Positions 33,448 to 44,528 are shown, counted from the first letter of the stretch. The stretch is DNA of 64,000 bases from Tuctoria greenei (GCA_036927565.1 JAYESD010000006.1:98181353-98245352); one strand, 5' to 3'. The notes: a model not told the origin generated them from the sequence alone. Numbers and translations: made by a program.

Positions 33448-33960
33448 AATTGGGGGCGGGGGGGGGGGGGGGGGCGAGGGCTCGGGGAGCAGGGTGAGGG
33501 TCGGGGGAGGCGGGGAGCAGGGTGAGGGTGGGGGAGGGGGTACCGGGGAGGGGAGGTCGAGGGGGAGGGGAGGAGGAGGGGGAGAGGGGGGGGGGCTCGG
33601 GAGGGGAGGGGAGGGGAAGGGCGGCGGCACTCGGCCGTGGAGGGGAGGGGGAGGGGAGGTCGAGGGGGAGAGGAGGAGGAGGGGGAGAGGGGGGGCTTGG
33701 GAGGGGAGGGGAGGGGAAGGGCGGTGGTGTTCGGCCGTGGAGGGGAGGGGGAGGGGGAGGGGAGGGGATGGGGAGGCGGACGGCGGCGGCAGGGCGGCGC
33801 TCGGGGAGGGGGCGTGGGGGGGGGGGGGGGGGTCGGGGAGCGGAGGGGAGGAGAGGAGGGGAGGGGAGTACCTTGTGGCGGCAGCGTAGGACGGCGGCGT
33901 CGGATGGCGGTGGGCGCGGCGGCAGTGAGCATAGGCGTCGGGCGGGGCGGCGGGGAGGGA
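33448..33960. repeat. G-rich, purine-skewed low-complexity tract
   Basis: An extreme strand bias towards G (GGGGAGG, GGGGAGGGG, GGCGG) includes near-continuous G runs around 33452-33473 and 33818-33832. Two diverged copies of about 130 bases are visible (33540-33640 and 33645-33770), each with CGGCCGTGGAGGGGAGG. The long open frames here translate to Gly/Arg or Pro/Ser repeats and are composition artefacts. It should be prone to G-quadruplex formation and to sequencing error. Confidence 0.7.
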
Positions 33961-34027
33961 CAGAAGAGCGGCGCACGACGGGTAAGGAAGAAAAGAGAAA
34001 AAGTGCGCGGTGGGTAGGTTAAAATAC

Positions 34028-34311
34028 ATAACTTACGTCGGCTAAATAGTAAACTTACGTCGGCCACCGAAACTTACGTCGGCCACCTGCAAAGCCGACG
34101 TAAGTTAGGCTTAACTTACGTCGGTCTTTTATTTACGTCGGCTAGTTGCTCAGACCGACGTATGTTCACATTTACTGATGTCGGTCTACTAACTTACGTA
34201 AGTTAGTTTAACTTACATCGGTTTTTCTGACCGACGTAAGTTAGTTTATTTACGTCGGCTGGCCGACGTAAATTAAGTTGGCCGACGTAAGTGTTAGCGT
34301 TTCCTGTAGTG
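34028..34311. repeat. Right terminal inverted repeat and subterminal repeats of the CACTA element
   Basis: The same ACTTACGTCGG / CCGACGTAAGT units occur in both orientations from 34028 to the CTGTAGTG end at 34304-34311. This mirrors the left end. Confidence 0.8.
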
Positions 34312-35212
34312 AGCTCAAATTTTAACATCTGATGAACCGATGTAAGTTGAGAGAAGCATCAGTCGAATGGTACAGTAAGGGTATTCCAGAGGCACCTTCG
34401 GCATCGGATGATCCGACATGGAATCTATTAGCATCAGTTGAATTTGGCACAACTGCAGAAATGTGAACATCAGATGCTCTGATGTTTCTCATAGTGAACT
34501 CATCGGTTGATTTGACTTTCTGACTGAGCTGACCCTTGTATTTAAGCACAAATTGATCCGATGATGCTTTTTCCCTAAGCATCGGACAATCCGATGACTA
34601 CAAAACAACAGCAACATCCCATATATGTCCTTTGACTTAAACACACAAAGAAAAACACAAGTCTTAGGACTTTTTGGGCAACCCCTTACCCCTCAGAAAG
34701 ATTATAACACTAGTTGCCAATAACTTGGCTAAGCCCTAAAGCAAATAGAACAACGAAAAGATCAAGGAAAGAATCCAAATAAAATGTAAGGCCCATGCTT
34801 TGTGAGCTAGAGGATGAAGACTTCTATCTCTTTAAAGCATGTTCCTTTAGGCATTAACGCACCTAACATTTTGTTCTTTCACATCATATGAGTTGAGATA
34901 TTGCATTTCAAACAAGTCTCTTTCTCATGAAGTGGGTTCCCCTTTGTGACAATCTACCGTATACAATGCCAAACAATTTAATATAGGAAATTAAACGTGA
35001 GTGCAAGTCTATATGGCAGGCATCATGCAAGACATAAATTAAATCTATCTTTCCAAATTTGAACCTTTCAAAGACTTCTTCAGGGAGAGCCACTCTCCAG
35101 GACTTGGGGAAACCCAAAAGAACCTCCATCCCTAGCCAACCCTTGCTCACCCCTATCCTTTGAGAGTTAGGCAAGACCTATATGTGATGCATCTTTACAT
35201 GACCATGGCAAC
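34312..35212 (-). other. Element A spacer between pol and the CACTA insertion
   Basis: Non-coding DNA after the RNase H stop. Bases 34320-34600 hold several copies of the CATCGGATGATCCG-type motif that also fills the element A LTRs. Bases 34600-35212 hold nothing recognised. Confidence 0.55.
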
Positions 35213-36876
35213 TTACATGACGTTTGATGAATCTAGCACATTTAATTCACTCCTTAGTTTAGAAAAAAATTTCTCATCAAGTGGTTTAGTGAAGATATCC
35301 GCCAATTGTTCTAAGGACCTAACACCTTGCAAGGAGATATCTCCCTTAGCTTCATGGTCCCGCAAGAAATGATGGCGAATATCAATGTGCTTAGTGTGGG
35401 AGCATTGAACAGGGTTTTTAGCAATCTTAACCGCACTTTCATTGTCACAAAGGAGAGGCACACAACCATGTTTAACACCAAAGTCCAAAAGGGTTTGCTT
35501 CATATAAAGGATTTGGGCACAACATGCACCAGCCGCTATATATTCCGCTTCCACAGTGGACAAAGCAATGGAATTTTGCTTCTTGCTAGACCAAGATACT
35601 AGGGAACGCCCAAGAAAGTGGCACCCTCCGGAGGTACTCTTGCGATCCACACGGCATCCGGCAAAGTCCGAATCCGAGTAACCCAAGAGATGGAATTTAG
35701 CACCTTTGGGGTACCACAGGCCTACACTTGGGGTATGCTTGAGATACCGAAGTATCCTAAAGACCGCCTTCCGATGCGATTCTTTAGGTGCCGCTTGAAA
35801 GCGAGCACACAAGCATACACTAAACATGATATCGAGCCTAGATGCAGTAAGATAAATCGATGAACCAATCATAGAACGGTAATTAGATTGGTCAACAGGT
35901 TTACCGTCCTTATTCGCGTCGAGATGACAATTTGTTGCCATTGGAGTACTTCTTGAGCTACAATCTCCCATCTAAAATTTCTTCAAGAGGTCCTTGGTAT
36001 ACTTTTCTTGATAGATGAAGGTCCCCTCTCGAAGTTGCTTGATTTGAAATCCAAGGAAGAAGTTGAGCTCTCCAATCATCGACATCTCGAATTCCCTAGA
36101 CATCATTTTGCCAAACTCATGGCTAAGAGCTTCGTTAGTTGAACCAAAAATAATATCATCGACATAAATTTGACAAACAAATAGTTCTCCATCGATGTAT
36201 TTGGTGAAGAGTGTAGTGTCCACCCCTCGATCTTGAATCCTTGCATGATCAAGAAATCCAGTAGTCGTTCATACCACGCCCTAGGTGCTTGCTTGAGCCC
36301 GTAGAGTGCCTTGTGCAACCTAAACACATGATTAGGATTCCTCGGATCTTCAAACCTAGGAGGTTGTTCAACATAAACAAGCTCGTTAATGTAACCATTA
36401 AGAAAGGCACTTTTCACATCCATTTGATAAAGCTTTATATAATTATGTGATGCAAAAGCAAGAAGTATACGGATAGCTTCTAGTCGAGCCACCGGAGCAA
36501 ATGTCTCTCCAAAGTCTATTCCTTCAACTTGCGAGAAACCCTTGGCCACAAGTCTTGCCTTGTTGCGGATCACGACACCGTTCTCGTCTTGTTTGTTGCG
36601 GTACACCCACTTTGCTCCAATGACATTCTTGTCCTTGGGTCGCTCCTCCAGCACCCAAACTTCATTGCGGATGAAGTTGTTGAGTTCTTGTTGCATGGCC
36701 ATTACCCAATTTGGATCTTGAAGTGCTTCCTCAATGTGAGTGGGTTCTACACATGAAACAAACGAGTAGTGCTCACAAAATGTAGCGAAATGGCGAGAAC
36801 GTGTACTTACTCCCCTTGACGGACTTCCGATAATTTGATCAATCGGATGCGCCTTGGAGATGCGTCCATGCCTCAT
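35213..36876 (-). pseudogene. Element A reverse transcriptase and RNase H
   Basis: RT segments appear in order: MAMQQELNNFIRNEVWVL, GAKWVYRNKQDENG, VARLEAIRILLAFASH, KLYQMDVKSAFLNG, LHKALYGLKQAPRAWYERL, then after a frameshift near 36220 the catalytic CQIYVDDIIFGSTN. RNase H follows with GYSDSDFAGCRVDRKSTSGG, STVEAEYIAAGACCAQ, LLCDNESAVKIAKNP, and ends near HHFLRDHEAKGDISL. A TAG near 35972 and the frameshift break it. The clade style is SIRE/Maximus. It would copy element RNA to DNA in virus-like particles. Confidence 0.85.
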
Positions 36877-36915
36877 AAGTGGTTGTGAAGCACTTGGCGG
36901 TGGTGATACGTGTTG

Positions 36916-37501
36916 CTATTCTTGTGGTTGGACTTGATCATGGACTTGTTCTTCTTCTTGATGTTGTGTGGCTTGTGAATCTTGTGTCGGCAATGGATCA
37001 TCCTTTTCTTCTTCGTCAACTTGAGGTGTCATAGATGTGTTGATGTTGGAACTTGAAGCTCCCCCTTGATCATGGCTCTCCTCAAATTTAGGCTTGATGT
37101 CTCCAATGGTCACGTTCTTCATAGCTTCTTGTAGAGGCTCATCATCTATTTCATCATGACCAAAACTCTCCTCTTGGGAGCCATTAGTTTTATCAAACTC
37201 AACATCACAACTTTCATCAACTAAACCGGATGTTTGGTTGAATACTCGATATGCTTTTGAGTTTGATGCATAACCAAGAAAGATACCAACATCACATCTT
37301 ATTTCCAACTTACCGAGCCTTTTCTTGTGGTAGATGTAGCACTTGCACCCCAAGACTCAGAAATAGTAGATGTTGGGCTTTCTCCCAATTAGAAGTTCGT
37401 ACGGGGTCTTTTGAAGTAGTCGATGTAGGTAGACCCGATTTGCGGCATGGCACGCCGTGTTGATTGCTTCGGCCCGAAAATTCTCGGACGTGCCGTAGTC
37501 A
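36916..37501 (-). pseudogene. Element A integrase remnant (C-terminal part only)
   Basis: The frame resumes right after protease with DDYGTSENFRAEAIN and RVYLHRLLQKTPYELLIGRK, then a stop, GCKCYIYHKKRLGKLEIRCD and FLGYASNSKAYRVFNQ. A hydrophilic tether to RT follows. In element B and other Copia elements the zinc-binding and D-D-E catalytic core precede this segment. Here the whole core and the gag-pre-integrase region (about 1.2 kb by comparison with B) are missing between 37502 and 37501, so A could not integrate with its own enzyme. Confidence 0.8.
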
Positions 37502-37819
37502 TCAAGCATTGCTCGTTTCACAGGTCACAACAACATCATTCCTGCTAAAGGTGCACGTTAGTCCAAGATCACAAAATTGTGCAATAGAAAGCAAATTGAA
37601 ACTAAGTGACTTAACATACAAGACATTTGAAATAAATAAACCATGTGAAATTGCAATCTTACCCAACCCAATTACCTTCCCCTTAGAGTTATCACCAAAG
37701 GTGACTTGTTCATGATTGTCGGGGTTCTCTATGGAGGTGAACATACCATCGTTGTCGGTCATGTGTTGAGTGCACCCGCTATCGAGTACCCAATGCTTTC
37801 CTCCAGCTTTATAGTTCAC
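37502..37819 (-). pseudogene. Element A aspartic protease
   Basis: It contains the Copia protease active site HWVLDSGCTQHMT, then FGDNSKGKVIGLGKIAI and LSFNLLSIAQFCDLGLTCTF. It would cleave the Gag-Pol polyprotein. The frame ends two codons after the deletion junction (ETSNA then stop), because the integrase core that should follow is gone. Confidence 0.8.
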
Positions 37820-38103
37820 CTACACTTATGAATTCAATTTTTTATTTTAGGCACCCAAGCCATCTTAGGTCCTTGTATGTGTGATACAAGTGTTTTTGGG
37901 ACCCAAAGTTGCTTGGGGAGCTTCCCCTTCATGCCCTTCATGTCCTTGCCAATGAACCTTGCCTTCACCTTGCCATCTACTTTACTCAAAATATAATAGT
38001 GATCATCAAATGTAGACTTGTAGTTAGTAGGAAATTTTGGAGAAGGCCGGTTAGGAAGAGGACACTCCCTTGTATGGTGACCGGTGACCTCACAATGTTG
38101 GCA

Positions 38104-39959
38104 TTAAGAACCAACTTCCTTGGTGAAGCTTGTTCTAAGCTCCAGTGAGGGCACCTTTCCTTTGTTAGGCACCGGGAAGGATCCAAGTCCTCTCTTGTTG
38201 AAGGCCTTTGCTTGTTGGAAGAGTATTTCTTTGTGCTTGACTTCTCCCTTAGATAGTCTTGCCACACTAGTGCGGAGACTTTCAATTTCTTCCAACAAAT
38301 CCTTCTCCCTAGCATTCTCTTTCAAAGGCAAAGACTTATGCAAGACATTAGTGGCATGATAAATAATAGATACCTTATCATTATGGGTTTCTTTCTTTAT
38401 GGTTTTCAATTCTTGATCAAGAACTTCATAAGCAAGGTTAAGTACTTGATGCTCTTGGATTAACTCATTGTGCATTCCCAAGAGTGCTTGGTGTGCTACG
38501 TCAAGCTCATGATGATCTAGCTTGATTTGGGCCTTATCCTCCTCAACTTTCTTGACATGAGATTTGAGCGTGTCATGCTCCTTAATTATGCTTTCATACT
38601 TGTCAAGCAAATCGAGGTTAGCACTCTCAAGCTTAGCACGAGCTTCTTCAAGAGCCTTGACCTTAATCTTTTCCCTTTTAATGATAGTGTGGTATTCATT
38701 GATCAATGAAGCTAAGTCATTGGGGGAAAGCTCATCATCGCTAGAGTCATCATATACCTTGGTGTTACCTTTTGCCATGAGGAACATGGGAGGTGGACGA
38801 AGAGATGAATCATCATTGTTGGCAATGGCAAGGCCGACCAAGCTCTCTTCTTCAACTTCACTCTCTTCGTCACTAGATTCTTCGTCGGTGATCCATTCAT
38901 TTGCCTCAGACATGAACACCTTTTGTGGGCCATTTCTCTTCTTTGTAAAGAGTTTTGCCTTTTTGCCTTTGTCATGCTTCTTCTTCCCAAAGAATCTTGG
39001 CTTAGGCTTGACCTCTTCTTCATCATTCTCACTATCCTCAAGCTTGCGATGCTTGCCCTTGTGGTTCTCTCTTCTTTTGTCCGGTTTTGGACAATCATAA
39101 GAGATGTGGCCCTGATCACCACAATTATAGCAAGTCTTGTTGTCATCTCTCCTTGGTAGAAATGCTTTTTTTTTGGGATCAAAGGTGTATCCCTTCTTGG
39201 CAATCTTGGAGTTCAAGAGAGGGAATTTTCTCATGATCAATGCAAGCTCATCATCGTCATCTTAACTTGATGCTTGCTCTTCTTCACTTGAGCTAGGCTC
39301 GACCACTTTCTTTTTCTTGAGACTTGTTTTCTTGTGGAATCCTTTAGAGCAATTGTCTTTGAATATGATTCCTCCATCATCCGAAGTACACTCATCTCAT
39401 GAGCGTGAATCTCTCCAATAAGTTCCGAAACTTCAATGTGACCAGGAGATTCCTTTTGAAGCATGGAGTTGATGATGTTGTACTTTGGCTTAGGAAGGAG
39501 CATAAGAATCTTGCGGTTAATGAGTCCCTTGCCAAGAGAAGCAATATCAAGAGCATTAATTTCCTCATTAAGCACATTCAAGCGAGAAAACATTTCATTG
39601 ACATTTTCATGAGGTAGCATTTTGAACTCATCATATTTGGCCTTAAGCATATGATACTTTAGTTCTTTGACACGAGAAGAACCCTCATGAATTTCAATCA
39701 AGCAAGCCCAAAATTCACAAGATTTTTCTTTGCTAGCAATCCTAGCAAACACATCTTGACTAATGCATTCATAAATAGCATTTCTAGCCTTTGCATCCCA
39801 CTTGACTTGATCACCTATATAGTTATGCTCACCAAACCCCGCATGGGTCGCTTCCCATACCTCAGGAGCAATAGCCTCTAGATAAGCACGCATGTGTGCT
39901 TTCCAATAGGCAAAGTTCTTGCCCTCGAAGATGGGAATCGAACCCCCAATCTTGGCCAT
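38104..39959 (-). pseudogene. Element A gag
   Basis: The start is the MAKIGGSIPIFEGKNFAYWK at 39959, about 46 bases inside the primer-binding site. The UBN2-like capsid region runs to about 39300. After a frameshift near 39240 the nucleocapsid continues with a CCHC knuckle, CYNCGDQGHISYDC. A Lys/Glu-rich tail and a long coiled coil (KVKALEEARAKLESANLDLL and onward) follow to 38104. Gag would form the particle shell and bind RNA. The long coiled coil after the zinc knuckle is typical of SIRE-type elements. Confidence 0.8.
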
Positions 39960-40005
39960 TTTAGCTCTCTAGCGGTGAAGCTAGAATGATCCAATGAGCA
40001 ACCTT

Positions 40006-40017
40006 GCTCTGATACCA
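40006..40017 (-). promoter_or_regulatory. Primer-binding site of element A
   Basis: TGGTATCAGAGC on the minus strand, two bases inside the 5' LTR, is complementary to the 3' end of initiator tRNA-Met, the standard Copia primer. Confidence 0.9.
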
Positions 40018-40019
40018 AT

Positions 40020-41485
40020 TGTAAGGATCGAATGCCCAAGAGTGGGGGTGAATTGGGCTTCTTTTCAAAAATTAAAGCAATAAAAACTTAACCACTAAAA
40101 AGCCCAATTCCCTAAGCAAACAACCTATGCATTCAAGTGAATAGTAATTTTGCGATATATGAAACGCATAAGTGTATCGGGAAGAAAGAGTGTGCAAACT
40201 CCCGAGGACACAAGAAGACACGGAGATTTATCCTGTGGTTCGGCAAGATAGTTAAGACCTTACTACATCCATGTTGTGGCACCAACCAAAGGGTATAGCC
40301 ACTCCCAAGTCACCGAGACCAGGGATCTTCACTAAAAGTCTCCGTTCGCCAACCCCAGCAAGGTGGAGCTCAAGCCTTGTACAAGTTTGATCCTCTGGGC
40401 TTCCACAACCGTCTTGGCAAGCTCCGGAAGGCTCTCTCCAATCACCGACTCTTACATGGTGAATACAATCACCAAGAGACACTCCCTTACACCTCTCACT
40501 ACACTAGAGACTCCAATCACCAAGAATGGAAGCACACAAGCATTATCTCTAGTAAGTTCTAGCCTATCTCTTGGTGTACAAGTGGTGTAAATGATGTAGA
40601 AGTGGTAGCTCAATGTCTTGAATGCTTGGTAATGTGTAGAGTAGCTCTGGGTATCAAGACTTATCGAAATGACTGGTTGCAGGGGTATAAATAGTCAGCT
40701 TCCACGAAATAGCCGTTGGAAAAGTAGGCTGACATCACTGTTCTGCGAACACCGGATGATCCGATGTTCTCCCTTTAGTTGTCATCGGTCGAAACCAAAT
40801 TAGCTGATGTCACTGTGTCATATATGACCGTTGTTCGACTGACGTAACACGTGCCTCATCATCGGATGATCCGGTGACACTTCATCCAGAATTGGTCCAG
40901 AAATAATGCTTACTGGAGTGATTGACCGATGTGTTATAATTGTACATCGGATGGTCTGGTGTTACACTTGGTCCAGGGAAATTGCTTACCGGAATGATCG
41001 ACCGATGTAACAATTGCTTCATCATCGGATGATCCAGTGTATACTTAAGTTTGAGGTCTTCTTCTGTTCAGAGCCAACTCGACCGATGTAGTGTTTTCTG
41101 GATACATCGGTTGATCTAGTGAGTTGATTTTGTCTGCTTCGAGTTGTTCTAAGTTATTCTTTTGGAATTTGTTCGAGTGACCTCTTAGAAATTGGTTTGA
41201 ATTGTTATTCTTATGATGACCAAGTCTTGAGTGCTGTCAATTTTGATGGAATAATGTTGACATATGTGCTTTTTCTTTTAGTCTTCATAAAAATCGATTG
41301 ACCTCGTGAAATAGTTTGTTTAGGGGTCTCCAATTGTATCCAATGAGCAATAGATGATATACATATGGAGTCCATTAAGTGTGATGAGATATACGAGAGA
41401 CCATTCATTCACAAACTCATTAGTAATATCCAACGATTGTCATTAATCACTGAAATCATACCTCATAGGGTCCTAGATGCTTTCA
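40020..41485 (-). mobile_element. 5' LTR of element A
   Basis: Ends are TG/CA as in the 3' copy. It is 1466 bases long and adjoins the primer-binding site on one side and the AAGGG duplication (41486-41490) on the other. CATCGGATGATCCG-type motifs lie in 40750-41120. Confidence 0.9.
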
Positions 41486-41862
41486 AAGGGGCCAATGGGT
41501 TGAGAGGCACCCTTATTGGCTTTTCTTGCAACCTTCTTGGCCACTATAACCCTCTTCTTGGGTGCAACATCCGCTGGGGCCTTTCCCTTGTCCTTGGAGG
41601 TCCTCGCCTCCTGGATTCTAGATTGCTTGCCCACAGTCACAAGCCTCTTCTTCTTTGGGGCTGCCTCGGCTGCAGCAGAGTTGTGAGCTTCCCGTTTTGT
41701 CTTCTTTGCTCTTCTTGCTTCGGCCTGAGAGTTGACATACGCCATGACAAGCTGGTCCTCCTCGCGCTTTCGACGGTAACAAGCTTGCCTTCCTGCCTCG
41801 GCCTCGAAGTTGGAGAGGGGAAAATACTCAGAATCAGACATGGATGCTGATAAGAGATGCAA
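41486..41862 (-). pseudogene. Element B post-pol ORF, N-terminal part
   Basis: It starts near MSDSEYFPLSNFEAEAGRQ (ATG about 41841). A strongly basic, Ala/Lys-rich stretch (KKTKREAHNSAAAEAAPKKK and similar) may be nuclear or nucleic-acid-binding. The frame runs to the element A insertion and resumes in the same frame at 20702. The insertion must therefore postdate the loss or retention of that frame, with no shift apart from the duplicated AAGGG. Confidence 0.55.
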
Positions 41863-42780
41863 AGGAATGAATATGAGTCTAAGGAAGTAGAGATATGGTG
41901 GTAGAATTCACAAAATCGACTTAGGTTAGGTTTTTTACTGCGTAACACAGACTGGACCACCCAAGGGCCAGACTAGTCCGTACCAAGTCGGACTTGTCCA
42001 CCCTACGGTCGGACTAGTCCGGTTCACGCAGCAAGAACCCTAATCTTGAGAAATTTTGCAAAAACAACGGATCCTACCACAGAAATGGAGGTACATGATC
42101 AGAATGATATGGACAACAACATTTGTGAAGAAGTTTCTATCAATATACCTAAAAGAATTGAATTTTGGAGATTTTGGGTTAGGTAAATAATACCTCTTAA
42201 AATCTTTGATTCGTCGAAATGAGGGTGAGGAATCAGCCTCCGATGCTTGGGGAAGAGTTCCCACACATCTTAGGGCTTCAATCCACCGATTGGAATCAAG
42301 ATTTTGTGGTTGGACTCGAAAGTCACCGATTTGGGGGCGGTTTTCATGCGCTGGAAGTGTGAGAGAGAGTGTGAGTGAAGTGGAAAGGTTGACGGCCCCC
42401 TTGGGAGGTTAAGTCCCCAAGGGCCAGACTAGTCCGGCTGGGACCCGGACTTGTCCGGCCAGCGGACTGGGTCCGGACTATTCTGGATCACCGGACTAGT
42501 CCGGTCCAGGGGTGGACTAGTCTGGTCCTACGACTGAAACCTCCTATATATTGAGTTTTCAGTGGGGATTTGATCCTTTTGGACTATATTTTCACAAAAG
42601 ATTTTTGCAAACATGGTAAGTAAGCAATCAACAATCAAACTATGACCATTATTCACAAAGATTCAATAATTTCAAAATAATTTGTAGAAAATTGAGGAGG
42701 ATGAGTTTTTCGCAAGCATATGTGAATTCTGAACATTACAATCAGATGTGCAAGATTTAAGCCACTTTTCGAGAAACTAA
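41863..42780 (-). other. Element B pol-ORF3 spacer with GGACTAGTCC motifs
   Basis: Non-coding. Motif clusters at 41945-42025 and 42415-42530 carry GGACTAGTCCGG-type palindromes like those in the B LTR. The region between (42040-42400) holds only short open frames. Confidence 0.55.
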
Positions 42781-44528
42781 GATATTGATGTCACTCCTAA
42801 GTTCACAAAATCTTTTCTCATCTAAGTGTTTGGTAAATATATCAGCCAATTGTTTTTCGGTTCTCACATGGGAAATTGCAATGTCTCCTTTGATGGAGTG
42901 ATCTCTCAAAGTGGTGGCGAATATCGATGTATTTGGTCCTTGAATGCTAACCTGGATTGTGGGCTATTTTGATAGCGCTCTCATTGTCACATTGGAGGGG
43001 AATATGATGCAAGTTTATGCCATAGTCCCTATAAGTTTGTCGCATCCAAAGAAGTTTTGCACAACAACTTCCGGTGGTGACATACTCCGCTTTGGCTGTG
43101 GAAAGAGCAATGGAGTTTTGTTTCTTTGAGGACCAAGACACTAGAGATCTACCAAGGATTTGGCAAGTTTCGGATGTGCTCATCCTATCAACTTTGTACC
43201 CCACATAGTCAGCATTGGAATATCCAATGAGGTTAAACTTAGAGCCTTTGGGGTACCAAAGTCCTAGGCTTGGTGTGTGAACCAAATATCTAAGAATTCT
43301 CTTTACGGCGGTCAAATGACACACCTTTGGAGCAGTCTGAAACCTAGCACACATACACACACTAAGTATGATATCGAGCCTAGATGCACATAAGTAAAGT
43401 AATGAGCCTATCATGGAATGATATACCATTTGGTCCACACTTGGACCATCTTCATTAAGATTGAGATGCCCATTAGTTGCCATTGAAGTCTTGATGGGTT
43501 TGGCCTTGTCCATGTCAAACTTCTTGAGTATGTCTTGTGTGTACTTAGTTTGACTAATGAATGTGCCTTCCTTGAGTTGCTTCACTTGAAAACCTTGGAA
43601 GAACTTCAACTCCCACATCATGGACATCTCAAATCTTTTCGTCAATATCTTAGAAAACTCATCACGAAAAGCTTTATTAGTAGAACCAAATATAATGTCA
43701 TTGATATATATTTGGCAAAGAAACAAATCATCATTAGAGTGCTTAGTGAATAAGGTGTATTCCGCCTTCTCAATTTTGAAACCATTTTGAGTTATAAATT
43801 CTCTAAGGCACTTATACCAAGCTCTACAAGCTTGTTTTAGTCCATAGAGAGCCTTACGCAATTTGTACACATGGTTTGGGAATTCTTCATCTTCTAACCC
43901 GGGGGGGGGGGGGGGGGGGGGGGGGTTGCTCCACATACACCTTTTCATTGATTGGACCATTGAGGATTGCGCTTTTGACGTCCATTTGATATAGCTTAAA
44001 ATCATGGTGAGTAGCAAAGGGAAGTAATATACGAATTGATTCAAGCCTAGCTACATCAGCAAAGGTTTCTTCAAAATCCAAACCTTCAACTTATGAATAC
44101 CCCTTGGCCACAAGTTGTGCCTTGTTCCTTGTAATCACCACGTGATCATCTTGTTTGTTGCGGAACACGCACTTAGTGCCTAAAACATTCGCATTAGGCC
44201 TCCTCATGAGCTCCCATACTCTATTTCTTTCGAAATTGTTGAGCTCTTCTTGCATGGCCATCACCCAATCTGGATCTCGTTGTCCTTCAACCTTGTCAGG
44301 CTCCAAAGAAGAAACAAAAGAGTAATGTTCGCAAAAATTTGCAACACGAGATCGAGTAGTTATCCCCATGGAGATGTCTCCAAGTATATTGTCAACGGGA
44401 TGGTCCCGTTGGACGCTTTGGTGCACTCTTCGGTGAGGCCCTTGAGATCTTGAATCTTCTTCTTGGTCTTCCTCATCTTCATTGTCTCCCCCTTGATTGA
44501 TGCTTCCATTTTCATCTTCTTGGAGCAC
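42781..44528 (-). pseudogene. Element B reverse transcriptase and RNase H
   Basis: The order is MAMQEELNNFERNRVWELM, CVFRNKQDDHVV, VARLESIRILLPFATHH, KLYQMDVKSAILNG, then a tract of prolines encoded by a 25-base G run (43901-43925), LRKALYGLKQACRAWYKCL and CQIYINDIIFGSTN. RNase H follows with GYSNADYVGYKVDRMST, STAKAEYVTTGSCCAK and LQCDNESAIKIAHNP. The catalytic YVDD is YIND (first Asp to Asn) and RNase H DxD is NAD, so catalysis would be lost even if the frame were whole. A stop near 44090 and a frameshift at the G run break the frame. Confidence 0.85.

Larger units (their letters stand above)
24852..34311 (-). mobile_element. CACTA (En/Spm) DNA transposon
   Basis: The left end is CACTACAAGAAT and the right end (reverse complement) CACTACAGGAAA. 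They are flanked by the 3-base target duplication AGC at 24849-24851 and 34312-34314, exactly as expected for the superfamily. Both ends carry subterminal arrays of ACTTACGTCGGC-type repeats. Minus-strand genes for a TNPD-like transposase (28615-32047) and a TNPA-like protein (25364-28407) lie inside. It is 9460 bp long and inserted in element A between pol and ORF3. Confidence 0.92.
20703..41485 (-). mobile_element. Complete but defective SIRE-type Copia retrotransposon (element A)
   Basis: Two LTRs of 1468 and 1466 bases (20703-22170, 40020-41485) bound it. Target duplications AAGGG lie at 20698-20702 and 41486-41490. A primer-binding site complementary to initiator tRNA-Met lies at 40006-40017 and a polypurine tract at 22171-22188. 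Gag, protease, a deleted integrase, RT-RNase H and a post-pol ORF follow in order. A 9460-bp CACTA element occupies 24852-34311. Without it A would be about 11.3 kb. In the first 250 or so bases I count about 16 differences between the LTRs, so the insertion is not very recent. Confidence 0.92.

Noticed and set aside
33494..34067. Long overlapping open frames on both strands (up to 232 codons)
   Set aside because: They translate to Gly/Arg or Pro/Ser repeats from a G-skewed low-complexity tract. There is no domain, and open frames on both strands follow from composition.
38564..39100. 178-codon plus-strand open frame opposite element A gag
   Set aside because: It is the antisense shadow of the Ser/Glu/Lys-rich gag tail and has no independent coding evidence.
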